A stretch of 64,000 nucleotides of DNA from Eurosta solidaginis. Its lineage: Eukaryota; Arthropoda; Insecta; Diptera; Tephritidae. The notes beneath the pieces were generated by a model that saw nothing but the letters and a program-made list of their open reading frames with translations, was not told the origin of the DNA and searched no databases. Positions 15,201 to 28,100 of this stretch are shown here, in pieces (within the stretch, counting starts at the first letter, position 1; every line of letters starts with the position of its first letter). The stretch covers positions 186,001-250,000 of the forward strand of contig NW_027136909.1 in assembly GCF_040869045.1 (NCBI RefSeq), written 5' to 3'. The position numbers and the translations under genes are program-made.

Positions 15201-16194
15201 TTAATCCGTAAGCTGATCCAAGGTTCTATCGTTAACGGTACAATTTCTACGTCCAAGTGGGTGGGGTTAACCGACTAAAAGGGATAAGTATCCATATCTA
15301 TTGAACCAAGCAAGATAGAATCGATTTTGTTTCTGCAGATGATAGGTTTTTATGTGTATATTCATCCACAAGCTGATACAAGGTTCTATCGTTAACGGTA
15401 CAATTTCTACGTCAAAGTGGGTGGGGTTAACCGACTAAAAGGTATAAGTATCCATATCTATTGAACCAAGCAAGATAGAATCGAATTTATTTTTGCAGAT
15501 GGTAGGTTTTTATGTGTATATTAATCCACAAGCTGATACAAGGTTCTATCGTTAACGGTACAATTTTTACGTCAAAGTGGGTGGGGTTAACCGACTAAAA
15601 GGGATAAGTATAAATATCTATTGAACCAAGCAAGATAGAATAGATTTTTTTTCTGCAGATGATAGGTTTTTATGTGTATATTAATCCACAAGCTGATACA
15701 AGGTTCTATCGTTAACGGTACAATTTCTACGTCAAAGTGGGTGGGGTTAACCGACTAAAAGGGATAAGTATCCATATCTATTGAACCAAGCAAGATAGAA
15801 TCGATTTTGTTTTTATGTGTATGTTAATCTACAAGCTGATCCAAGGTTCTATCTTTAACGGTTCAATTTCTACGCCAAAGTGGATGGGGTTAACCCCCCT
15901 AAAAGGGATAAGTGTCCATATCTATTGTGGGTGGGGTTAACCGACTAAAAGGGAAAAGTGTCCATATCTATTGAACCAAGCAAGACAGAATCGATTATGT
16001 TTTTGCAGATGATAGGTTTTTATGTGAACATTAATCCACAAGCTGACACAAGGTTGTATCGTTAACGGTTCAATTTCTACGTCAAAGTGGATGGGGTTAA
16101 CCGACTAAAAGGGATAAGTATCCATATCTATTGAACCAAGCAAGATAGAATCGATTTTGTTTCTGCAGATGATAGGTTTTTATGTGTATATTAA
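12230..16194. repeat. Higher-order block, first copy of a 4,830-bp-offset duplication
   Basis: About 3.96 kb recurs at 17060-21024. Shared private variants all lie at exactly 4,830 bp: tattagtcc (12391/17221), gaatctagc (13951/18781), agcgtgtatt (14161/18991), agtataaatatc (15607/20437) and tgtgaacattaatcc near 16024/20854. I found only scattered differences, such as ccatagcta near 14975 versus ccatatcta. The copies part at 16195, ccacaagctgatac versus ctacaagctgatcc. Confidence 0.85.
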
Positions 16195-17059
16195 TCCACA
16201 AGCTGATACCCGGTTCTATCGTTAACGGTAAAATTTCTACATCAAAGTAACCGACTAAAAGGGATAAGTGTCCATATCTATTGTGGGTGGGGTTAACCGA
16301 CTAAAAGGGATAAGTGTCCATATCTATTGAACCTAGCAAGATAGAATCGATTTTGTTTTTGCAGATGATAGGTTTTTATGTGTATATTAATCCGTAAGCT
16401 GATCCAAGGTTCTATCGTTAACGGTACAATTTCTACCTCAAACTGGGTAGGGTTAACCGACTAAAAGGTATAAGTATCCATATCTATTGAACCAAGCAAG
16501 ATAGAATCGAATTTATTTTTGCAGATGGTAGGTTTTTATGTGTATATTAATCCGTAAGCTGATCCAAGGTTCTATCGTTAACGGTACAATTTCTACGTCC
16601 AAGTGGGTGGAGTTAACCGACTAAAAGGGATAAGTATCCATATCTATTGAACCAAGCAAGATAGAATCGATTTTGTTTCTGCAGATGATAGGTTTTTATG
16701 TGTATATTAATCCACAAGCTGATACCCGGTTCTATCGTTAACGGTAAAATTTCTACATCAAAGTAACCGACTAAAAGGGATAAGTGTCCATATCTATTGT
16801 GGGTGGGGTTAACCGACTAAAAGGGATAAGTGTCCATATCTATTGAACCTAGCAAGATATAATCGATTTTGTTTTTGCAGATGATAGGTTTTTATGTGTA
16901 TATTAATCCGTAAGCTGATCCAAGGTTCTATCGTTAACGGTACAATTTCTACGTCAAACTGGGTGGGGTTAACCGACTAAAAGGTATAAGTATCCATATC
17001 TATTGAACCAAGCAAGATAGAATCGAATTTATTTTTGCAGATGGTAGGTTTTTATGTGT

Positions 17060-20000
17060 ATATTAATCCGTAAGCTGATCCAAGGTTCTATCGTTAACGG
17101 TACAATTTCTACGTCAAAGTGGGTGGGGTTAACCGACTAAAAGGGATAAGTATCCATATCTATTGAACCAAGCAAGATAGAATAGATTTTGTTTCTGCAG
17201 ATGATAGGTTTTTATGTGTATATTAGTCCACAAGCTGATACCCGGTTCTATCGTTAACGGTAAAATTTCTACATCAAAGTAACCGACTAAAAGGGATAAG
17301 TGTCCATATCTATTGTGGGTGGGGTTAACCGACTAAAAGGGATAAGTGTCCATATCTATTGAACCTAGCAAGATAGAATCGATTTTGTTTTTGCAGATGA
17401 TAGGTTTTTATGTGTATATTAATCCGTAAGCTGATCCAAGGTTCTATCGTTAACGGTACAATTTCTACGTCAAACTGGGTGGGGTTAACCGACTAAAAGG
17501 TATAAGTATCCATATCTATTGAACCAAGCAAGATAGAATCGAATTTATTTTTGCAGATGGTAGGTTTTTATGTGTATATTAATCCGTAGGCTGATCCAAG
17601 GTTCTATCGTTAACGGTACAATTTCTACGTCCAAGTGGGTGGGGTTAACCGACTAAAAGGGATAAGTATCCATATCTATTGAACCAAGCAAGATAGAATC
17701 GATTTTGTTTTTATGTGTATATTAATCTACAAGCTGATACAAGGTTCTATCTTTAACGGTTCAATTTCTACGCCAAAGTTGATGGGGTTAACCCCCTAAA
17801 AGGGATAAGTGTCCATATCTATTTTGGGTGGGGTTAACCGACTAAAAGGGATAAGTATCCATATCTATTGAACCAAGCAAGATAGAATAGATTTTGTTTC
17901 TGCAGATGATAGGTTTTTATGTGTGTATAAATCCACAAGCTGATGCAAGGTTGTATCGTTAACGGTTCAATTTCTACGTCAAAGTGGATGGGGTTAACCG
18001 ACTAAAAGGGATAAGTATCCATATCTATTGAACAAAGCAAGATAGAATCGATTTTGTTTTTATGTGTATATTAATCTACAAGCTGATACAAGGTTCTATC
18101 TTTAACGGTTCAATTTCTACGCCAAAGTTGATGGGGTTAACCCCCTAAAAGGGATAAGTGTCCATATCTATTTTGGGTGGGGTTAACCGACTAAAAGGGA
18201 AAAGTGTCCATATCTATTGAACCAAGCAAGATAGAATCGATTTTGTTTCTACAGATGATAGGTTTTTATGTGTGTATTAATCCACAAACTGATACAAGGT
18301 TCTACCGTTAACGGTTCAGTTTCTACGTCAAACTGGGTGGGGTTAACCGACTAAAAGGGATAAGTGTTCATATCTATTGTGGGTGGGGTTAACCGGCAAA
18401 AAGGGATAAGTGTCCATATCTATTGAACCAAGCATGATAGAATCGAATTTATTTTTGCAGATGGTAGGTTTTTATGTGCATATTAATCCGTAAGCTGATC
18501 CAAGGTTCTATCGCTAACGGTACAATTTCTACGTCAAAGTGGGTGGGGTTAACCGACTAAAAGGGATAAGTATCCATATCTATTGAACCAAGCAAGATAG
18601 AATAGATTTTGTTTCTGCAGATGATAGGTTTTTATGTGTATATTAATCCACAAGCTGATACAAGGTTCTATCGTTAACGGTACAATTTCTACATCAAAGT
18701 AACCGACTAAAAGGGATAAGTGTCCATATCTATTGTGGGTGGGGTTAACCGACTAAAAGGGATAAGTGTCCATATCTATTGAATCTAGCAAGATAGAATC
18801 GATTTTGTTTTTGCAGATGATAGGTTTTTGTGTGTATATTAAACCGTAAGCTGATCCAAGGTTCTGTCGTTAACGGTTCAGTTTCTACGTCAAACTGGGT
18901 GGGGTTATCCGACTAAAAGGTATAAATATCCATATCTATTGAACCAAGCAAGATAGAATCGAGTTTATTTTTGCAGATGGTAGGTTTTTAAGCGTGTATT
19001 AATCCGTAAGCTGATCCAAGGTTCTATCCTTAACGGTTCAGTTTCTACGTCAAACTGGGTGGGGTTAACCGACTAAAAGGTATAAGTGTCCATATCTATT
19101 GAACCAAGCAAGATAGAATAGATTTTGTTTCTGCATATGATAGGTTTTTATGTGTATATTAATCCACAAGCTGATACAAGGTTCTGTCGTTAACGGTTCA
19201 GTTTCTACGTCAAACTGGGTGGGGTTAACCGACTAAAAGGTATAAGTATCCATATCTATTGAACCAAGCAAGATAGAATCGATTTTGTTTTTGCAGATGA
19301 TAGGTTTTTATGTGTATATTAATCCACAAGCTGATACAAGGTTCTATCGTTAACGGTTCAATTTCTACATCAAAGTAACCGACTAAAAGGGATAAGTGTC
19401 CATATCTATTGTGGGTGGGGTTAACCGACTAAAAGGGATAAGTGTCCATATCTATTGAACCTAGCAACACAGAATCGATTTTGTTTTTGCAGATGATAGG
19501 TTTTTATGTGTACATTAATCCGAAAGCTGATCCAAGGTTCTATCGTTAACGGTACAATTTCTACGTCAAAGTGGGTGGGGTTAACCGACTAAAAGGGATA
19601 AGTATCCATATCTATTGAACCAAGCAAGATAGAATAGATTTTGTTTCTGCAGATGATAGGTTTTTATGTGTATATTAATCCACAAGCTGATACCCGGTTC
19701 TATCGTTAACGGTAAAATTTCTACATCAAAGTAACCGACTAAAAGGGATAAGTGTCCATATCTATTGTGGGTGGGGTTAACCGACTAAAAGGGATAAGTG
19801 TCCATATCTATTGAACCTAGCAAGATAGAATCGATTTTGTTTTTGCAGATGATAGGTTTTTATGTGTATATTAATCCGTAAGCTGATCCAAGGTTCTATC
19901 GTTAACGGTACAATTTCTACCTCAAACTGGGTGGGGTTAACCGACTAAAAGGTATAAGTATCCATATCTATTGAACCAAGCAAGATAGAATCGAATTTAT

Positions 20001-21024
20001 TTTTGCAGATGGTAGGTTTTTATGTGTATATTAATCCGTAAGCTGATCCAAGGTTCTATCGTTAACGGTACAATTTCTACGTCCAAGTGGGTGGGGTTAA
20101 CCGACTAAAAGGGATAAGTATCCATATCTATTGAACCAAGCAAGATAGAATCGATTTTGTTTCTGCAGATGATAGGTTTTTATGTGTATATTCATCCACA
20201 AGCTGATACAAGGTTCTATCGTTAACGGTACAATTTCTACGTCAAAGTGGGTGGGGTTAACCGACTAAAAGGTATAAGTATCCATATCTATTGAACCAAG
20301 CAAGATAGAATCGAATTTATTTTTGCAGATGGTAGGTTTTTATGTGTATATTAATCCACAAGCTGATACAAGGTTCTATCGTTAACGGTACAATTTTTAC
20401 GTCAAAGTGGGTGGGGTTAACCGACTAAAAGGGATAAGTATAAATATCTATTGAACCAAGCAAGATAGAATAGATTTTTTTTCTGCAGATGATAGGTTTT
20501 TATGTGTATATTAATCCACAAGCTGATACAAGGTTCTATCGTTAACGGTACAATTTCTACGTCAAAGTGGGTGGGGTTAACCGACTAAAAGGGATAAGTA
20601 TCCATATCTATTGAACCAAGCAAGATAGAATCGATTTTGTTTTTATGTGTATGTTAATCTACAAGCTGATCCAAGGTTCTATCTTTAACGGTTCAATTTC
20701 TACGCCAAAGTGGATGGGGTTAACCCCCCTAAAAGGGATAAGTGTCCATATCTATTGTGGGTGGGGTTAACCGACTAAAAGGGAAAAGTGTCCATATCTA
20801 TTGAACCAAGCAAGACAGAATCGATTATGTTTTTGCAGATGATAGGTTTTTATGTGAACATTAATCCACAAGCTGACACAAGGTTGTATCGTTAACGGTT
20901 CAATTTCTACGTCAAAGTGGATGGGGTTAACCGACTAAAAGGGATAAGTATCCATATCTATTGAACCAAGCAAGATAGAATCGATTTTGTTTCTGCAGAT
21001 GATAGGTTTTTATGTGTATATTAA
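17060..21024. repeat. Higher-order block, second copy of a 4,830-bp-offset duplication
   Basis: Near-identical to 12230-16194. Private changes include tgtacattaatcc near 19510 where the partner has tgtatattaatcc. The near identity over about 4 kb indicates a recent unequal exchange or other local duplication. An assembly duplication is possible but less likely given the private differences. Confidence 0.85.
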
Positions 21025-23860
21025 TCTACAAGCTGATCCAAGGTTGTATCGTTAACGGTTCAATTTCTACGTCAAAGTGGGTGGGGTTAACCGACTAAAA
21101 GGGATAAGTATCCATATCTATTGAACCAAGCAAGATAGAATCGATTTTGTTTTTATGTGTATATTAATCTACAAGCTGATACAAGGTTCTATCTTTAACG
21201 GTTCAATTTCTACGCCAAAGTTGATGGGGTTAACCCCCTAAAAGGGATAATTGTCCATATCTATTTTGGGTGGGGTTAACCGACTAAAAGGGAAAAGTGT
21301 CCATATCTATTGAACCAAGCAAGATAGAATCGAATTTATTTTTGCAGATGGTAGGTTTTTATGATTATATTAATCCGTAAGCTGATCCAAGGTTCTATCC
21401 TTAACGGTTCAGTTTCTACGTCAAACTGGGTGGGGTTAACCGACTAAAAGGTATAAGTGTCCATATCTATTGAAACAAGCAAGATAGAATAGATTTTGTT
21501 TCTGCAGATGATAGGTTTTTATGTGTATATTAATCCACAAGCTGATACAAGGTTCTATCGTTAACGGTTCAATTTCTACATCAAAGTAACCGACTAAAAG
21601 GGATAAGTGTCCATATCTATTGTGGGTGGGGTTAACCGACTAAAAGGGATAAGTGTCCATATCTATTGAACCTAGCAAGATAGAATCGATTTTGTTTTTG
21701 CAGATGATAGGTTTTTATGTGTATATTAATCCGTAAGCTGATCCAAGGTTCTATCGTTAACGGTACAATTTCTACGTCAAAGTGGGTGGGGTTAACCGAC
21801 TAAAAGGGATAAGTATCCATATCTATTGAACCAAGCAAGATAGAATAGATTTTGTTTCTGCAGATGATAGGTTTTTATGTGTATATTAATCCACAAGCTG
21901 ATACCCGGTTCTATCGTTAACGGTACAATTTCTACATCAAAGTAACCGACTAAAAGGGATAAGTGTCCATATCTATTGTGGGTGGGGTTAACCGACTAAA
22001 AGGGATAAGTGTCCATATCTATTGAACCTAGCAAGATAGAATCGATTTTGTTTTTGCAGATGATAGGCTTTTATGTGTATATTAATCCGTAAGCTGATCC
22101 AAGGTTCTATCGTTAACGGTTCAGTTTCTACGTCAAACTGGGTGGGGTTAACCGACTAAAAGGTATAAGTATCCATATCTATTGAACCAAGCAAGATAGA
22201 ATCGAATTTATTTTTGCAGATGGTAGGTTTTTATGTGTACATTAATCCGTAAGCTGATCTAAGGTTCTATCGTTAACGGTACAATTTCTACGTCCAAGTG
22301 GGTGGGGTTAACCGACTAAAAGGGATAAGTATCCATATCTATTGAACCAAGCAAGATAGAATCGATTTTGTTTCTGCAGATGATAGGTTTTTATGTGTAT
22401 ATTAATCCACAAGCTGATACAAGGTTCTATCGTTAACGGTACAATTTCTACGTCAAAGTGGGTGGGGTTAACCGACTAAAAGGGATAAGTATCCATATCT
22501 ATTGAACCAAGCAAGATAGAATAGATTTTGTTTCTGCAGATGATAGGTTTTTATGTGTATATTAATCCACAGGCTGATACAAGGTTCTATCGTTAACGGT
22601 ACAATTTCTACGTCAAAGTGGGTGGGGTTAACCGACTAAAAGGGATAAGTATCCATATCTATTGAACCAAGCAAGATAGAATAGATTTTGTTTCTGCAGA
22701 TGATAGGTTTTTGTGTGTATATTAATCCACAAGCTGATACCCGGTTCTATCGTTAACGGTACAATTTCTACATCAAAGTAACCGACTAAAAGGGATAAGT
22801 GTCCATATCTATTGTGGGTGGGGTTAACCGACTAAAAGGGATAAGTGTCCATATCTATTGAACCTAGCAAGATAGAATCGATTTTGTTTTTGCAGATGAT
22901 AGGCTTTTATGTGTATATTAATCCGTAAGCTGATCCAAGGTTCTATCGTTAACGGTTCAGTTTCTACGTCAAACTGGGTGGGGTTAACCGACTAAAAGGT
23001 ATAAGTATCCATATCTATTGAACCAAGCAAGATAGAATCGAATTTATTTTTGCAGATGGTAGGTTTTTATGTGTACATTAATCCGTAAGCTGATCCAAGG
23101 TTCTATCGTTAACGGTACAATTTCTACGTCCAAGTGGGTGGGGTTAACCGACTAAAAGGGATAAGTATCCATATCTATTGAACCAAGCAAGATAGAATCG
23201 ATTTTGTTTCTGCAGATGATAGGTTTTTATGTGTATATTAATCCACAAGCTGATACAAAGTTCTATCGTTAACGGTACAATTTCTACGTCAAAGTGGGTG
23301 GGGTTAACCGACTAAAAGGGATAAGTATCCACATCTATTGAACCAAGCAAGATAGAATAGATTTTGTTTCTGCAGATGATAGGTTTTTATGTGTATATTA
23401 ATCCACAAGCTGATACAAGGTTCTATCGTTAACGGTACAATTTCTACGTCAAAGTGGGTGGGGTTAACCGACTAAAAGGGATAAGTATCCATATCTATTG
23501 AACCAAGCAAGATAGAATAGATTTTGTTTCTGCAGATGATAGGTTTTTATGTGTATATTGATCCACAAGCTGATACAAGGTTCTATCGTTAACGGTTCAA
23601 TTTCTACATCAAAGTAACGAACTAAAAGGGATAAGTGTCCATATCTATTGTGGGTGGGGTTAACCGGCAAAAAGGGATAAGTGTCCATATCTATTGAACC
23701 AAGCATGACAGAATCGAATTTATTTTTGCAGATGGTAGGTTTTTATGTGCATATTAATCCGTAAGCTGATCCAAGGTTCTATCGTTAACGGTACAATTTC
23801 TACGTCAAAGTGGGTGGGGTTAACCGACTAAAAGGGATAAGTATCCACATCTATTGAACC

Positions 23861-25140
23861 AAGCAAGATAGAATAGATTTTGTTTCTGCAGATGATAGGT
23901 TTTTATGTGTATATTAATCCACAAGCTGATACAAGGTTCTATCGTTAACGGTACAATTTCTACGTCAAAGTGGGTGAGGTTAACCGACTAAAAGGGATAA
24001 GTATCCATATCTATTGAACCAAGCAAGATAGAATCGATTTTGTTTCTGCAGATGATAGGTTTTTATGTGTATATTAATCCACAGGCTGATACAAGGTTCT
24101 ATCGTTAACGGTACAATTTCTACGTCAAAGTGGGTGGGGTTAACCGACTAAAAGGGATAAGTATCCACATCTATTGAACCAAGCAAGATAGAATAGATTT
24201 TGTTTCTGCAGATGATAGGTTTTTATGTGTATATTAATCCACAAGCTGATACAAGGTTCTATCGTTAACGGTTCAATTTCTACGTCAAAGTGGATGGGGT
24301 TAACCGACTAAAAGGGATAAGTATCCATATCTATTGAACCAAGCAAGATAGAATAGATTTTGTTTCTGCAGATGATAGGTTTTTATGTGTATATTAATCC
24401 ACAAGCTGATACAAGGTTCTATCGTTAACGGTACAATTTCTACGTCAAAGTGGGTGGGGTTAACCGACTAAAAGGGATAAGTATCCACATCTATTGAACC
24501 AAGCAAGATAGAATAGATTTTGTTTCTGCAGATGATAGGTTTTTATGTGTATATTAATCCACAAGCTGATACAAGGTTCTATCGTTAACGGTACAATTTC
24601 TACGTCAAAGTGGGTGGGGTTAACCGACTAAAAGGGATAAGTATCCATATCTATTGAACCAAGCAAGATAGAATCGATTTTGTTTCTGCAGATGATAGGT
24701 TTTTATGTGTATATTAATCCACAAGCTGATACAAGGTTCTATCGTTAACGGTACAATTTCTACGTCAAAGTGGGTGGGGTTAACCGACTAAAAGGGATAA
24801 GTATCCACATCTATTGAACCAAGCAAGATAGAATAGATTTTGTTTCTGCAGATGATAGGTTTTTATGTGTATATTAATCGACAAGCTGATACAAGGTTCT
24901 ATCGTTAACGGTTCAATTTCTACGTCAAAGTGGATGGGGTTAACCGACTAAAAGGGATAAGTATCCATATCTATTGAACCAAGCAAGATAGAATAGATTT
25001 TGTTTCTGCAGATGATAGGTTTTTATGTGTATATTAATCCACAAGCTGATGCAAGGTTGTATCGTTAACGGTTCAATTTCTACGCCAAAGTGGATGGGGT
25101 TAACCCCCCTAAAAGGGATAAGTGTCCATATCTATTGTGG
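23861..25140. repeat. Run of eight plain 160-bp monomers with a 640-bp super-period
   Basis: The aagcaagata landmark falls at 23861, 24021, 24181, 24341, 24501, 24661, 24821 and 24981, exactly 160 bp apart, with no truncated forms. Diagnostic variants (cacatctattg, gaatcga versus gaataga, gtggatgg) repeat every four monomers, for example 24181 with 24821 and 24341 with 24981. This homogeneous patch contrasts with the composite-rich array around it. Confidence 0.85.
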
Positions 25141-28100
25141 GTGGGGTTAACCGACTAAAAGGGAAAAGTGTCCATATCTATTGAACCAAGCAAGACTGAA
25201 TCGATTATGTTTTTGCAGATGATAGGTTTTTATGTGAACATTAATCCACAAGCTGATACAAGGTTGTATCGTTAACGGTTCAATTTCTACGTCAAAGTGG
25301 ATGGGGTTAACCGACTAAAAGGGATAAGTATCCATATCTATTGAACCAAGCAAGATAGAATCGATTTTGTTTCTGCAGATGATAGGTTTTTATGTGTATA
25401 TTAATATACAAGCTGATCCAAGGTTGTATCGTTAACGGTTCAATTTCTACGTCAAAGTGGGTGGGGTTAACCGACTAAAAGGGATAAGTATCCATATCTA
25501 TTGAACCAAGCAAGATTGAATCGATTTTGTTTCTGCAGATGACAGGTTTTTATGTGTATATTAATCTACAAGCTGATCCAAGGTTCTATCCTTAACGGTT
25601 CAGTTTCTACGTCAAACTGGGTGGGGTTAACCGACTAAAAGGTATAAGTGTCCATATCTATTGAACCAAGCAAGATAGAATAGATTTTGTTTCTGCAGAT
25701 GATAGGTTTTTATGTGTATATTAACCCACAAGCTGATAAAAGGTTCTATCGTTAACGGTTCAGTTTCTACGTCAAACTGGGTGGGGTTATCCGACTAAAA
25801 GGTATAAGTATCCATATCTATTGAACCAAGCAAGATAGAATCGATTTTGTTTTTGCAGATGATAGGTTTTTATGTGTATATTAATCCACAAGCTGATACA
25901 AGGTTCTATCGTTAACGGTTCAATTTCTACATCAAAGTAACGAACTAAAAGGGATAAGTGTCCATATCTATTGTGGGTGGGGTTAACCGGCAAAAAGGGA
26001 TAAGTGTCCATATCTATTGAACCAAGCATGATAGAATCGAATTTATTTTTGCAGATGGTAGGTTTTTATGTGCATATTAATCCGTAAGCTGATCCAAGGT
26101 TCTATCGTTAACGGTACAATTTCTACGTCAAAGTGGGTGGGGTTAACCGACTAAAAGGGATAAGTATCCATATCTATTGAACCAAGCAAGATAGAATAGA
26201 TTTTGTTTCTGCAGATGATAGGTTTTTATGTGTATATTAATCCACAAGCTGATACAAGGTTCTATCGTTAACGGTACAATTTCTACATCAAAGTAACCGA
26301 CTAAAAGGGATAAGTGTCCATATCTATTGTGGGTGGGGTTAACCGACTAAAAGGGATAAGTGTCCATATCTATTGAACCAAGCAAGATAGAATAGATTTT
26401 GTTTCTGCAGATAATAGGTTTTTATGTGTATATTAATCCACAAGCTGATACCCGGTTCTATCGTTAACGGTACAATTTCTACATCAAAGTAACCGACTAA
26501 AAGGGATAAGTGTCCATATCTATTGTGGGTGGGGTTAACCGACTAAAAGGGATAAGTGTCCATATCTATTGAACCTAGCAAGATAGAATCGATTTTGTTT
26601 TTGCAGATGATAGGCTTTTATGTGTATATTAATCCGTAAGCTGATCCAAGGTTCTATCGTTAACGGTTCAGTTTCTACGTCAAACTGGGTGGGGTTAACC
26701 GACTAAAAGGTATAAGTATCCATATCTATTGAACCAAGCAAGACAGAATCGAATTTATTTTTGCAGATGGTAGGTTTTTATGTGTATATTAATCCGTAAG
26801 CTGATCCAAGGTTCTATCGTTAACGGTACAATTTCTACGTCCAAGTGGGTGGGGTTAACCGACTAAAAGGGATAAGTATCCATATCTATTGAACCAAGCA
26901 AGATAGAATCGATTTTGTTTCTGCAGATGATAGGTTTTTATGTGTATATTAATCCACAAGCTGATACAAGGTTCTATCGTTAACGGTACAATTTCTACGT
27001 CAAAGTGGGTGGGGTTAACCGACTAAAAGGGATAAGTATCCACATCTATTGAACCAAGCAAGATAGAATAGATTTTGTTTCTGCAGATGATAGGTTTTTA
27101 TGTGTATATTAATCCACAAGCTGATACAAGGTTCTATCGTTAACGGTACAATTTCTACGTCAAAGTGGGTGGGGTTAACCGACTAAAAGGGATAAGTATC
27201 CATATCTATTGAACCAAGCAAGATAGAATCGATTTTGTTTTTGCAGATGATAGGTTTTTATGTGAACATTAATCCACAAGCTGATACAAGGTTCTATCGT
27301 TAACGGTTCAATTTCTACATCAAAGTAACGAACTAAAAGGGATAAGTGTCCATATCTATTGTGGGTGGGGTTAACCGACTAAAAGGGATAAGTGTCCATA
27401 TCTATTGAACCAAGCAAGACTGAATCGATTATGTTTTTGCAGATGATAGGTTTTTATGTGAACATTAATCCACAAGCTGACACAAGGTTGTATCGTTAAC
27501 GGTTCAATTTCTACGTCAAAGTGGATGGGGTTAACCGACTAAAAGGGATAAGTATCCATATCTATTGAACCAAGCAAGATAGAATAGATTTTGTTTCTGC
27601 AGATGATAGGTTTTTATGTGTATATTAATCCACAAGCTGATGCAAGGTTGTGTCGTTAACGGTTCAATTTCTACGCCAAAGTGGATGGGGTTAACCCCCC
27701 TAAAAGGGATAAGTGTCCATATCTATTGTGGGTGGGGTTAACCGACTAAAAGGGAAAAGTGTCCATATCTATTGAACCAAGCAAGACTGAATCGATTATG
27801 TTTTTGCAGATGATAGGTTTTTATGTGAACATTAATCCACAAGCTGACACAAGGTTGTATCGTTAACGGTTCAATTTCTACGTCAAAGTGGATGGGGTTA
27901 ACCGACTAAAAGGGATAAATATCCATATCTATTGAACCAAGCAAGATAGAATCGATTTTGTTTCTGCAGATGACAGGTTTTTATGTGTATATTAATCTAC
28001 AAGCTGATCCAAGGTTCTATCCTTAACGGTTCAGTTTCTACGTCAAACTGGGTGGGGTTAACCGACTAAAAGGTATAAGTGTCCATATCTATTGAACCAA

